Assembly (NCBI GenBank): GCA_023251455.1
Contig: JAHEYT010000032.1
Span: 1-64,000 of the forward strand
Length of the DNA: 64,000 nt
Reading direction: 5' to 3'
DNA from: Bacteroidota bacterium
Lineage (GTDB): Bacteria; Bacteroidota; Bacteroidia; Bacteroidales; Prolixibacteraceae
The notes under the pieces were generated by a model that saw only the letters and a list, made by a program, of their open reading frames with translations, had not been told where the DNA came from and did no database searches. The number at the start of each line of letters is the position of its first letter. Positions within the stretch are counted from its first letter, which is position 1. Made by a program: the position numbers and the translations under genes. Positions 24,198-33,584 of this stretch are shown here, one piece after another.

Positions 24198-27062
24198 ATG
24201 CAGATAGCAGAAAATATACATACTCCGGAAAACCTGACCGAAGAAGAAGGCTTAATTGTGGTACATGGCGCCCGGGTTCACAATTTGCAAAACGTTAATG
24301 TCGAAATCCCGCGGAATAAACTGACTGTTATAACCGGATTGAGCGGTAGCGGCAAGTCGTCGCTGGCCTTCGATACCATTTATGCTGAGGGGCAACGCCG
24401 GTACATCGAAACATTTTCGGCTTATGCGCGCTCTTTTTTGGGCAACATGGAACGACCCGATGTTGACCTGATTACCGGATTGAGCCCCGTAATTGCCATT
24501 GAACAAAAAACGACCAATAAAAATCCGCGATCAACGGTGGGTACAGTTACCGAAATCTACGATTTTCTTCGTCTGCTTTATGCACGTGCCGGTGAAGCTT
24601 TTTCTTACAATACCGGCGAAAAGATGGTGAAATACACCGATGATCAGATTTTGAATCTGATTAAATCTTCCTTTTCCGGGAAACGAATTTTGATACTTGC
24701 ACCGGTGGTGAAAGGTCGCAAAGGTCATTACCGCGAGTTGTTTGAGCAAATTTTGAAAAAGGGCTTTCTGAATGCACGGATCGATGGCGTAGTTACCGAA
24801 TTGAAAGCTGCCATGCGATTAGATCGGTACAAAAACCACTTTATTGAAATTGTGATCGATCGTTTGCTGGTTGACGAAGCCAGCGATAAAAGGCTACACG
24901 ATTCGCTGCAAATCGCGATGAAAAACGGACATGGAATTTGTATGATTCTGGACCACGACAGCCAGGTGGCTAAATATTACAGTCGGCAATTGATGTGTCC
25001 GACTACAGGTATTTCGTACAACGAACCTGCGCCGCATAATTTTTCGTTCAACTCGCCGCAAGGCGCCTGCCCAAAATGTAATGGGTTGGGTCAAATCAGC
25101 GAAATAGATCTCGAAAAAATTGTTCCGGATAATTCGAAAAGCATTCAAAACGGGGGAATTGCACCGCTTGGATCGCACAAGAATACCCTAGTTTTCTGGC
25201 AGATTGAAGCTTTGGGCGACATGTTTGGCTTCACTTTGAAAACGCCAATTAAAGACATTCCTGAAGATGGGTTGAATGCCATTCTCTTTGGAACCAATGA
25301 GCGGATTCAGCTCAAAAACTCGCCACTCGGGGTTTCCATGAATTACATGATGACTTACGAAGGTGTGATCAAATACATTGATGCCCAGAAAGACGACAAT
25401 CCTTCGCAGAAAGCGCAGAAATGGGCCAATCAGTTTGTGCGTGAAACTACTTGTCCTGAATGTAACGGGCAGCGTTTGAAAAAAGAGTCGCTCTATTTCA
25501 GGATCGACAACAAGAATATTTCTGAGCTGGCCAGACTCGATATTTCGGAATTGAGCCAATGGCTCGATAACCTGGAAGACCGTTTGAGCGACCGGCAACG
25601 AAAAATTGCGGTTGAAGTCATCAAGGAAATCCGTGACCGGATTCGTTTTCTGCTGGATGTTGGTTTGAAATATCTGTCGCTTGATCGCACTTCGCGTACT
25701 TTATCCGGAGGCGAAACTCAGCGCATTAGGCTGGCAACCCAAATTGGTTCGCAACTGGTGAATGTGCTGTACATTCTCGATGAACCCAGCATTGGCTTGC
25801 ATCACCGGGATAACCTCCGGCTGATTAATTCGCTGGAGCAATTGCGCGATACTGGAAACTCGGTAATTGTGGTTGAGCACGATAAAGATATGATGATGAA
25901 TGCCGATTATGTGATCGACATGGGACCATTCGCCGGGATACACGGTGGTCATGTGGTTGCAGCCGGTACTCCTGAAGAAGTTCTGAAAGCCGGAACCCTG
26001 ACCTCGAAATATCTTGCCGGAGAAGCACAGATAGCTATTCCGGAGAAAAGGCGGAAAGGAAATGGGCATATACTTTCGTTGAAAGGTTGTTCCGGAAATA
26101 ACCTGAAGAATGTTTCTGTGGATTTTCCACTTGGAAAATTGATTTGTGTCACTGGTGTTTCAGGCAGCGGAAAATCCAGCTTAATCAACTCTACCCTTCA
26201 GCCCATTTTGAGCCAGCATTTTTACAGTTCGCTGAAAGATCCGCTGTCGTATGAATCGATTTCAGGATTGGAACACATTGATAAAGTCGTTCAGGTCGAC
26301 CAGTCGCCACTTGGGCGCACACCACGAAGCAACCCGGTGACCTACACGGGAGTATTTTCGGATATTCGGAATCTGTTTGCACAATTGCCTGAAGCAAAAA
26401 TCAGAGCCTATCAGCCCGGTCGCTTTTCATTCAACGTAAAAGGTGGTCGTTGCGAGGATTGCCAGGGCGGCGGATTGAAACAAATTGAAATGAATTTTTT
26501 GCCTGATGTTTATGTACATTGCGATACCTGTAACGGTCGCCGGTACAACCGCGAAACACTGGAAGTTCGCTACAAAGGTAAATCCATTGGCGATGTGCTG
26601 GATATGACCATCAACCAGGGTGTCGAATTCTTTGAGCATATTCCTTCGATCGTTCATAAATTGAAGACCATTCAGGATGTAGGTTTGGGATACATTACTT
26701 TGGGGCAATCGTCTACAACCCTTTCCGGGGGCGAATCGCAACGGGTAAAACTGGCGACCGAACTGGCAAAGAAAGACACTGGGCAAACCATGTACATTCT
26801 CGATGAACCGACCACCGGACTTCATTTCGAAGACATTCGCGTTTTGCTGGAAGTGCTGAAAAAGCTTGTTGACAGGGGGAATACGGTGGTTGTCATCGAA
26901 CACAACATGGACGTAATTAAAGTAGCTGATCATGTGATCGACATCGGTCCGGAAGGTGGGAAAGAGGGTGGAAGAGTGGTTTGTTTCGGCACTCCGGAAG
27001 AAATTGTAAAAAATGAAGAATCGTTTACGGCGATATACCTGAAACAGGAAATGGGACTTTAA
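24198..27062 (+). CDS. uvrA: Excinuclease ABC subunit A
   Basis: A 954-residue DNA-damage recognition ATPase of nucleotide excision repair. Two ABC modules are visible: Walker A GLSGSGKSSLAFDT with signature LSGGETQRIRLATQ, and GVSGSGKSSLINST with LSGGESQRVKLATE. The zinc module of the second half is complete (CEDCQGGG ... HCDTCNGR). In the first half, the pair before NFSFNSPQGACPKCNGLG reads CPTTG (Cys at residue 267), so the second cysteine of that CxxC is missing. From memory the same change occurs in other Bacteroidota UvrA. It follows the transglycosylase gene by 24 bp. Confidence 0.97.
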   Translation: MQIAENIHTPENLTEEEGLIVVHGARVHNLQNVNVEIPRNKLTVITGLSGSGKSSLAFDTIYAEGQRRYIETFSAYARSFLGNMERPDVDLITGLSPVIAIEQKTTNKNPRSTVGTVTEIYDFLRLLYARAGEAFSYNTGEKMVKYTDDQILNLIKSSFSGKRILILAPVVKGRKGHYRELFEQILKKGFLNARIDGVVTELKAAMRLDRYKNHFIEIVIDRLLVDEASDKRLHDSLQIAMKNGHGICMILDHDSQVAKYYSRQLMCPTTGISYNEPAPHNFSFNSPQGACPKCNGLGQISEIDLEKIVPDNSKSIQNGGIAPLGSHKNTLVFWQIEALGDMFGFTLKTPIKDIPEDGLNAILFGTNERIQLKNSPLGVSMNYMMTYEGVIKYIDAQKDDNPSQKAQKWANQFVRETTCPECNGQRLKKESLYFRIDNKNISELARLDISELSQWLDNLEDRLSDRQRKIAVEVIKEIRDRIRFLLDVGLKYLSLDRTSRTLSGGETQRIRLATQIGSQLVNVLYILDEPSIGLHHRDNLRLINSLEQLRDTGNSVIVVEHDKDMMMNADYVIDMGPFAGIHGGHVVAAGTPEEVLKAGTLTSKYLAGEAQIAIPEKRRKGNGHILSLKGCSGNNLKNVSVDFPLGKLICVTGVSGSGKSSLINSTLQPILSQHFYSSLKDPLSYESISGLEHIDKVVQVDQSPLGRTPRSNPVTYTGVFSDIRNLFAQLPEAKIRAYQPGRFSFNVKGGRCEDCQGGGLKQIEMNFLPDVYVHCDTCNGRRYNRETLEVRYKGKSIGDVLDMTINQGVEFFEHIPSIVHKLKTIQDVGLGYITLGQSSTTLSGGESQRVKLATELAKKDTGQTMYILDEPTTGLHFEDIRVLLEVLKKLVDRGNTVVVIEHNMDVIKVADHVIDIGPEGGKEGGRVVCFGTPEEIVKNEESFTAIYLKQEMGL

Positions 27063-27092
27063 GCTAATTTTAGAACCTGAAATTTTACAAGT

Positions 27093-28757
27093 ATGAATAC
27101 AATTGACATCTATTGCGTCAATACTGGCGAAAAACGAATTTATCCGCTGGGAGTTACCCTGATGGAAATAAAAGACGATTTTAACGTCGATCTTGAAAAC
27201 CCAATTATAGGTGCTTTGGTGAATAATAAAGTGAAGGAACTTTCATTCGTATTTGTAAAAAACAAAAAAGTGGAATTCATCGATTATTCACATCCCGATG
27301 GAATGCGTCTGTATGTTCGTTCGCTGTTTTTCATTCTGTTTTCAGCTGTACGCGAAGTCTTTCCTGAGGTCAAACTAAAGATGATGCATGGTATTTCACG
27401 AGGATATTATTGCGAATTGGCCGGATTAGACCGGAAAATTACTGATTCGGATATATTTTCCATAAAAAGTGAAATGAGACAATTGGTTGATAAAGACATT
27501 CCTTTTGAGAAAATTGGTTTGCCCACCGAAGAAGCGGTTGAGATTTGTAACAACCAAAACCTTCGATACAAAGCCAAGCTTTTCGAACAGCAGGGAGCCT
27601 TGTTTTCGTATCTCTATTTTATGGGTAACCAGGCTAATTATTTCTATGGTCACCAGGTTCCTTCAACCGGATATTTGCAGGTTTTTGACCTTGTTTCGTA
27701 TTACGACGGATTGCTGCTCCGGATTCCAAATCCATTTAAATTCAGTGAGGTGCAGCCCTATTCAACGAACGACAAGTTGTTTGAGGTTTTTCAGGAGCAT
27801 AAAGATTGGGCTGAGATATTAAATGTACCGAATGTGGCCAATCTCAACGAAAATGCAATAAATGGACTGAGTGGCGACATTATAAAAATATCGGAGGCAT
27901 TACATGAAAAAAAAATAGCAGAAATTGCAAATCTGATACACGAGCGAAAGGATAAAGTAAAGATTGTATTGATTGCCGGGCCTTCCGCTTCGGGAAAAAC
28001 TACTTTCAGTAAACGGCTGATGGTGCAGTTGGCCGTAAATGGGCTAAAGCCAACAATGATTTCACTCGACGACTATTTTGTAGATCGCGAATTGACGCCT
28101 AAAGATGAAAAAGGCGAATATGATTTTGAAGCCATTGAAGCTATTGACGTTGAGTTTTTTAATCAGCAGTTAAACCAGCTTTTTAACGATGAAGTTGTTG
28201 AATTACCAAAATTTAATTTCACCGTGGGGCAAAAGTTTCCTTCAGGCAAAAAATTGCAATTGCTTCCGGGCAGTATATTAATTGTGGAAGGAATTCACGG
28301 AATGAATCCTGATTTGGTGCCACATATCGCAGCAGGCAATACGTTTAAAATATTTATCTCGGCCCTTACCCAGATTTCGATCGACGACCAAAATCACATT
28401 TCAACTACTGATAATCGGTTAATTCGTCGTATGATTCGCGACAGCAAATACCGCAACTATGCTGCACAGGATACAATTCGCCGTTGGTCGAGTGTTCGGG
28501 CTGGTGAGGATAAAAATATTTTTCCCTATCAGGAAAATGCGGATATCATGTTTAACTCGGCTTTGATTTACGAATTGGCTGTGCTCAAAAAGTATGCTGA
28601 ACCACTCCTGAAAGCGGTAACTGAAAGTCAGCCCGAATTTAGCGAAAGCAACCGTTTGCTTAAGTTTTTCTCCTATTTTAAACCCATCGACGATTTGGAG
28701 ATTCCACCAACCTCGCTCATCAGAGAGTTCTTGGGAGGAAGTAGTTTTACGTATTGA
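27093..28757 (+). CDS. Bacteroidota-type nucleoside (uridine) kinase with N-terminal TGS-like domain
   Basis: A 554-residue protein. The N terminus (~1-65, MNTIDIYCVNTGEKRIYPLG) resembles a TGS/ubiquitin-like fold. The middle (~65-270) resembles the second additional domain of threonyl-tRNA synthetase. The C-terminal kinase domain has a P-loop LIAGPSASGKTTFSKRL, the LDDYFVDRELTPKDEKGEYD segment and IRRMIRDSKYRNYAAQDTI. The combination of tRNA-synthetase-like front and phosphoribulokinase/uridine-kinase back is known in Bacteroidota and Firmicutes, with a nucleoside kinase name in databases. It starts 30 bp after uvrA. The actual substrate is not proven by sequence. Confidence 0.85.
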   Translation: MNTIDIYCVNTGEKRIYPLGVTLMEIKDDFNVDLENPIIGALVNNKVKELSFVFVKNKKVEFIDYSHPDGMRLYVRSLFFILFSAVREVFPEVKLKMMHGISRGYYCELAGLDRKITDSDIFSIKSEMRQLVDKDIPFEKIGLPTEEAVEICNNQNLRYKAKLFEQQGALFSYLYFMGNQANYFYGHQVPSTGYLQVFDLVSYYDGLLLRIPNPFKFSEVQPYSTNDKLFEVFQEHKDWAEILNVPNVANLNENAINGLSGDIIKISEALHEKKIAEIANLIHERKDKVKIVLIAGPSASGKTTFSKRLMVQLAVNGLKPTMISLDDYFVDRELTPKDEKGEYDFEAIEAIDVEFFNQQLNQLFNDEVVELPKFNFTVGQKFPSGKKLQLLPGSILIVEGIHGMNPDLVPHIAAGNTFKIFISALTQISIDDQNHISTTDNRLIRRMIRDSKYRNYAAQDTIRRWSSVRAGEDKNIFPYQENADIMFNSALIYELAVLKKYAEPLLKAVTESQPEFSESNRLLKFFSYFKPIDDLEIPPTSLIREFLGGSSFTY

Positions 28758-29278
28758 ATAAGTTAGCTTTTAATCCTCAAGTGAATTTAACGATAGGTTT
28801 TTGACTTCGCCGTAACTCCTTTTATTATACCTGAAGTTATTACTTTGCTATTCAAAGTCAAAATAAACAAGAAATGGTTAGTTTTCATACTTATCCGCTT
28901 GTTATTATTTGTTTACAATAAATTAACAAATTGAACTTGCTTGTTGTTAGTGTATTGTAGTTGTTTTTTGATAAATCGCTCACTGCTAATAATCTAATAT
29001 CCTATTTTATTTGCTTATTTATTTAATCTATGGCTCATAGAATATACTAATGTTAAGTTTTCTGTTAAAAGTTGTAAAAATTCTAATTAAGTGGTATTTT
29101 TGAATAAAAGATAAAAGAGTATTAAATCTCATTAGATGTACTGTGACATTATTTAACTATTAGGTATCAGGTATATATGAATTATTTGACATCTAATTTT
29201 TGCTGCCAGCTTCTGAATAAATTCTAAATGAAATTGGAATTTTCAAGAAACAATGACTTCAAATAATAAACATGAATT
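28758..29278 (+). other. AT-rich 520-bp region upstream of the UpxY-like gene
   Basis: No ORF, tRNA or obvious hairpin with a T-run was found. A promoter is seen at 29072-29102, which would leave an untranslated leader of about 170 nt. UpxY-type antiterminators need sequences in the 5' leader of their own transcript, so the length is in keeping with that (inference). Confidence 0.6.
29072..29102 (+). promoter_or_regulatory. Promoter of the UpxY-like gene
   Basis: TTG (29072-29074), 20 bp spacer, TATTTTTG (29095-29102). Predicted start near 29109, 170 nt before the ATG. Confidence 0.65.
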
Positions 29279-29827
29279 ATGATGTTAGAAAAATCAAATT
29301 ATCAATGGTATGCAGTTTATGCCAGAGCCAATTCAGAAAAGAAGCTTTTCGACAATTTGCAAGAGAAAAATATCGAGTGTTATTTACCCATGAGAAAAGT
29401 CCTGAAATACTGGAGCGATCGCAAGAAATGGGTTGAAGAGCCATTTTTTAAGTGTTATATATTCGTAAAAGTCAGCTACAGGGAGTTTTTCACTGTTTTA
29501 AATACAGCTGGGGCAGTTTGCTACGTTAGTTTTGGAGGAAGAGCCCAGTCGATACCTGAAAATCAGATTAATAATATTAAAATGTTTCTTGCGCAAAGGG
29601 ATCATGAGATTACGGTTTCCCATGAGCGGATTCAACGGGGCGTTTCGGTTGAAGTTTTACACGGTTCTTTTAAAGGGATTAAAGGTGAGGTTATCAATAT
29701 TTTAGGCCAATCAAGATTGTTGGTTCGAATTGATTCCATGAATTGTAGCCTTTATGCAAACATTGAGAGAGATGAAGTAATGCTTTTGGAGGAAAAGCCA
29801 TTAAGCAAGGTTAGTGCAGTAATTTAA
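29279..29827 (+). CDS. UpxY-family transcription antiterminator (NusG paralog)
   Basis: A 182-residue protein with an NGN domain (residues ~8-105; WYAVYARANSEKKLFDNLQE, CYLPMRKVLKYWSDRKKWVE, PFFKCYIFVKV) and a C-terminal KOW domain (~122-172, GVSVEVLHGSFKGIKGEVIN). This is the layout of UpxY/UpdY proteins, which bind RNA polymerase early and let it read through to the end of one long capsule or exopolysaccharide operon. Such genes normally open the operon they control. Here the next gene is a superoxide dismutase with its own promoter, and no polysaccharide gene is in the window. It is either a regulator acting elsewhere or the remainder of a lost operon. Confidence 0.88.
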   Translation: MMLEKSNYQWYAVYARANSEKKLFDNLQEKNIECYLPMRKVLKYWSDRKKWVEEPFFKCYIFVKVSYREFFTVLNTAGAVCYVSFGGRAQSIPENQINNIKMFLAQRDHEITVSHERIQRGVSVEVLHGSFKGIKGEVINILGQSRLLVRIDSMNCSLYANIERDEVMLLEEKPLSKVSAVI

Positions 29828-30018
29828 AAGTCCCGAATATTTATTGTCATTCTTGGCTGCAAAATATATAAGAGTGATTTGAGATGAACATTAAAACCTT
29901 TGATTTGAATTTTGTACTATTTATAAATTTTGAGTTAATTTTTCGAAATATCTATAAATGCCTTCCATTCAGATGTTTATTTCAGATAGAAAAATTAGAT
30001 TAAAAAAAAGCTTTCTTA

Positions 30019-30050
30019 TTTGGAAACAATTTAAATAGATGCTATGTTTG
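30019..30050 (+). promoter_or_regulatory. Promoter of the Mn-type superoxide dismutase gene
   Basis: TTTG (30019-30022), 20 bp spacer, TATGTTTG (30043-30050): a full match to the Bacteroidota consensus. Predicted start near 30057, leader ~38 nt. Confidence 0.85.
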
Positions 30051-30094
30051 TATAGAAGATAAAGAGAGCTTTTAATCTTTAAATTAAAAATAAC

Positions 30095-30694
30095 ATGGCA
30101 TTTGTATTACAAAGTTTACCATACGCATTCGATGCTCTTGAACCTTACATCGATGCTCAAACAATGGAAATTCATCATGATAAACATCATGCGGCATACA
30201 CCAACAACTTAAATGCTGCTGTGCAGGGTTCCGGTGTTGAAGGAAAAACAATTGAAGAAATTTTTGCTAATATATCGGCTCAACCGGTTGCGGTTCGTAA
30301 TAACGGTGGCGGTTTTTACAATCACAATTTATTCTGGGATGTGATGGCTCCAGGAGGTGCCAAGATGCCGGAAGGTGATTTGCAGAAGTCAATCGACAAC
30401 TCTTTTGGGTCATATCAAAATTTTAAAGAAGCATTTACGAAAGCTGCCCTTACCAGGTTTGGGTCTGGTTGGGTATGGCTTGTAAAGCAGGGTGATAGTT
30501 TGGTGATTTCGTCTACACCAAATCAGGACAACCCGTTAATGGATTTGGCTGAAGTAAAAGGTATTCCGGTACTTGGAGTGGATGTGTGGGAACACGCATA
30601 TTATTTGAAGTATCAAAACCGGAGACCCGATTATGTTGATGCCTTTTTCAACGTGGTTAATTGGGACGAAGTTGCCCGACGGTTTAAAGGTTAG
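30095..30694 (+). CDS. sodA: Superoxide dismutase, Mn-type signature
   Basis: A 199-residue Fe/Mn superoxide dismutase that turns superoxide into oxygen and peroxide in the cytoplasm. Metal ligands are H27, H77, D163 and H167 (DVWEHAYY). Two second-sphere positions point to manganese: G73 (NNGGGFYNH), where iron enzymes have glutamine, and Q144 (STPNQDNPLM), which supplies the glutamine in manganese enzymes. It has its own promoter and ends at a strong terminator, so it is transcribed separately from the second dismutase 290 bp downstream. Cambialistic behaviour is possible, as in some Bacteroides and Porphyromonas enzymes. Confidence 0.92.
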   Translation: MAFVLQSLPYAFDALEPYIDAQTMEIHHDKHHAAYTNNLNAAVQGSGVEGKTIEEIFANISAQPVAVRNNGGGFYNHNLFWDVMAPGGAKMPEGDLQKSIDNSFGSYQNFKEAFTKAALTRFGSGWVWLVKQGDSLVISSTPNQDNPLMDLAEVKGIPVLGVDVWEHAYYLKYQNRRPDYVDAFFNVVNWDEVARRFKG

Positions 30695-30712
30695 TTGATT
30701 TTTGGTTTTTTT

Positions 30713-30748
30713 CCGCCCGGTACAGAGGTACCGGGCGGTTTTGTTTTT
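30713..30748 (+). terminator. Strong intrinsic terminator between the two dismutase genes
   Basis: CCGCCCGGTAC, loop AGAG, GTACCGGGCGG: 11 perfect pairs, then TTTTGTTTTT. Confidence 0.93.
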
Positions 30749-30984
30749 ATTCACCAAGTTTTGAATTCGTTTAATTTGATAATACAAGTTACTTTTTTGC
30801 TTTCCTTTTTTTTACCCCAAGAACTCTTCCGCATCATTAAGTTACTTGCGGATCTCCCGCCTGCCTTATTCAGAACTAATCTAAATTACTCCGGAATTGC
30901 TGAATTAGCAAACCTTTTGATTGTCGTTTCTGTTATCTTAACTGAAAAAACAAAAGTCATTGTTTAACCAAAAAGATAACCAAA

Positions 30985-31560
30985 ATGAGTTTTACATTAC
31001 CCGCATTACCCTATGCAATTGATGCACTTGAACCATTCATTAGTGCTAAAACATTGGAATTTCACCATGGCAAACACCATCAGGCCTATGTTACCAATGC
31101 CAACAACCTGATTGTTGGAACCGAATTCGAAAATGCTGATCTGGAAACTATTATTAAAAAAGCAGACGGCGGAATTTTCAACAACGCTGCACAGGTTTAT
31201 AACCACACGTTTTACTTCGAACAATTCTCTGCAACGCCAGCAACTGAACCTTCAGGAGCATTAAAGGCTGCAATTGAAACTACTTTTGGATCACTCGATG
31301 CTTTTAAAGAAGCTTTTAACAAAGCTGCTGCCACTCAATTTGGTTCTGGTTGGGCCTGGTTGGTGAAAGATGCTGCCGGAAAACTGAGCATCGTTCAAAC
31401 CAGCAATGCTGGCTGCCCGTTGCGAGATGGTTTGACTCCGCTTTTAACCTGCGACGTTTGGGAACACGCTTATTATCTTGACAAACAAAATCTTCGCCCG
31501 GCTTACATCGCAGATTTCTGGAAAATTATGGACTGGAAAGTGGTTGAAGCTCGTTTTTAA
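30985..31560 (+). CDS. sodB: Superoxide dismutase, Fe-type signature
   Basis: A 191-residue Fe/Mn superoxide dismutase. Ligands are H27, H74, D157 and H161. The iron-type second sphere is present: Q70 in FNNAAQVYNHTFY and A142 in TSNAGCPLRDG, the reverse of its neighbour. Identity to the Mn-type copy is limited, so this is not a recent tandem duplication. No clear TAnnTTTG box was found in the 235 bp between the upstream terminator and this gene. A small winged-helix-like gene follows 54 bp downstream. Confidence 0.92.
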   Translation: MSFTLPALPYAIDALEPFISAKTLEFHHGKHHQAYVTNANNLIVGTEFENADLETIIKKADGGIFNNAAQVYNHTFYFEQFSATPATEPSGALKAAIETTFGSLDAFKEAFNKAAATQFGSGWAWLVKDAAGKLSIVQTSNAGCPLRDGLTPLLTCDVWEHAYYLDKQNLRPAYIADFWKIMDWKVVEARF

Positions 31561-31614
31561 TTTGGGATTTTTACATTTTTGTAATCACGTTTAAAATCTA
31601 AAAAAGACTGAATT

Positions 31615-31791
31615 ATGAGCGTAGAAAAAGTATTGGCAGTAATGTCTGCTTCTGACAAACCATTGACCGCCGGTAAAATTGCAGAATTGGCCGGATTGGA
31701 TAAAAAAGTGGTTGAGAAAGCCATGAATGAATTAAAAAAACAGGACAAGATTGTTTCTCCGGTGCGTTGTGCATGGGAAATAAAGAAATAA
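31615..31791 (+). CDS. Very small winged-helix-like protein
   Basis: A 58-residue protein: MSVEKVLAVMSASDKPLTAG, then KIAELAGLDKKVVEKAMNEL and a C-terminal KIVSPVRCAWEIKK. The pattern of a short helix, a turn, a recognition-type helix (DKKVVEKAMNEL) and a beta-hairpin-like end resembles a minimal winged-helix domain, and Bacteroidota contain many similar short proteins (from memory). A DNA-binding role is inference. It lies between sodB and a terminator on the same strand and may share the sodB transcript. Confidence 0.8.
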   Translation: MSVEKVLAVMSASDKPLTAGKIAELAGLDKKVVEKAMNELKKQDKIVSPVRCAWEIKK

Positions 31792-31814
31792 TCCTGAAAA
31801 AAAAATGGAGAAGA

Positions 31815-31850
31815 CCGCTGGTTCAAACGAACAGCGGCCTTTTTTCTTTT
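31815..31850 (+). terminator. Intrinsic terminator after the small winged-helix-like gene
   Basis: CCGCTGGTTC and GAACAGCGG pair with one bulged G, loop AAAC, followed by CCTTTTTTCTTTT. Confidence 0.8.
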
Positions 31851-31936
31851 ATGCTGAATATGTTTTGGATAATCAATTAACTTTAGTGACTTTACAAACG
31901 CCAGATAAATTTCTCATTACAATCCATTAACCGGTT

Positions 31937-33568
31937 ATGAAAGCATTTAATATCTTGTTGTTAGCTGTTTTAGGTGCATCGTGTTCCTCCCCCAAAAACA
32001 ATTCCGGAGAGGATGCTATTCAATATAAAAACATTGAAAAGCATATCGCTGAATTGTCTTCAGATCGTTATAAGGGACGGATGCCCTTGTCAGCAACTGA
32101 AGGTATTACCGTAGATTATATAGCCGGACAAATGAAGGAAATTGGTTTGGAGCCAGCCAATAATGGAAGCTTCTTTCAGGAAGTCCCATTGCTGGCAGTG
32201 AATTCAAAAATCTCGAATACGCTTGATTTCGACACGCCCCAAGGACAGTTGAAATTTCCGAAGATGACAGATTACGTGACTTTTTCGCGAAAGATGGAAG
32301 CTGAACAATCACTCGACCAGTCGGAACTTGTTTTTGCAGGGTTTGGCATTACATCTCCGGAATACGGTCGTGACGATTTTCAGGGAATGGATCTGAAAGG
32401 CAAAACCATTCTGGTTTTTGTGAACGATCCGGGTTATGGAACAAACGATCCTTATTTCAAAGGAAATACCATGACTTATTACGGTCGTTGGACGTATAAA
32501 TTTGAGGAAGCTGCCCGTCGCGGAGCCAAAGGTTGTCTCATTATTCATGAAACCGGACCGGCTGGATACCCGTGGAAAGTTGTAGACAATAACGGCGAAA
32601 CTACCAAGTTATACCTAAAGCCTGAAAATGGCTATCAGGATCATTGTGCTTTCGAAGGCTGGATTTCGCAAACGGCAGCAGAACAGTTGTTCTCAGCTTG
32701 CGGAATGAACTTTCAGGATGCCAAAAAGATAGCGGTTCAGAAAGATTTTAAGCCAATCGCTTTGCCTGTAAAAGTTTCGGGTTGGATGAAAAGTACTTTC
32801 GAAACCAAAACTTCAAAAAATGTTTGTGGCCTGATTCGTGGAAGTAAACGACCCGATGAAGTGGTAGTTTAAATTGCTCATTGGGATCATTTGGGAGTAG
32901 GAACACCGGTCGATGGCGATAGTATTTACAATGGTGCAACCGACAATGCCAGTGCAGTAGCCTGGATGCTCGAAATTGCCAGGGGATTTAAAGCGTCACC
33001 GGCACCTGAGCGCTCGGTGTTGTTTCTTTCAGTAACCAGCGAGGAATCCGGATTGCTGGGTTCTGGTTATTATGCCGAACATCCATTTTTCCCCATGGCG
33101 AAAACAGTTGCTGTAATCAATACCGATGTTTTGTTGTTTATGGGCAAATTCAAGGATGTGATGCTCACTGGTTCAGGGCAATCGGAATTGGACGAGTGGG
33201 TGAGGAGAGAGGCCGAAAAACAGGGCAGATACATTGCCCTTGATCCAAATCCGGACAATGGCATGTTTTTTCGTTCCGACCAGTTTCCTTTGGTGAAATT
33301 AGGCGTTCCGGCAATTTACGCCAAAGGATATGTTGACGCTGAGAAATATGGAAAGGAAGAAACCATGAAGCAGGTTGACCGCTATTGGAAAGAAACTTAT
33401 CACAGTCCTTTTGATGAATACAACCCAAAAACTGATGATCTGAGCGGAGTTATCCAAGATGCCAAATTGCTTTATCATGTGGGCACCAATCTGGCCAATT
33501 CAACCGAATGGCCTAAATGGAATGAGGGTTCGGAGTTTAAAGCGATCAGAGAAAATTCGCTGAAATAA
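31937..33568 (+). pseudogene. M28 family metallopeptidase gene interrupted by one in-frame TAA
   Basis: Read as one frame this would give a 543-residue lipoprotein (signal MKAFNILLLAVLGASC) of the M28 type with a protease-associated insert. The frame is closed by TAA at 32870-32872. Directly before it is GLIRGSKRPDEVVV and directly after, in the same frame, IAHWDHLGVG. Relatives have a tyrosine at that place, so TAT/TAC to TAA is the simplest change. All zinc ligands lie after the stop: AHWDH, NGATDNASAV, VTSEESGLLGS, INTDVL and YHSPFDEY. The 311-residue product upstream would be inactive, and a downstream restart would lack a signal peptide. A sequencing error is possible. The downstream part shows no further decay, which suggests a recent event. 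Confidence 0.85.
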
Positions 33569-33584
33569 TCAATTAGATAACTGA

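Noticed and set aside
30695-30967. A 90-codon open frame between the two dismutase genes
   Set aside because: It starts with TTG right at the end of SOD 1 and runs through the strong terminator stem. Composition is not protein-like.
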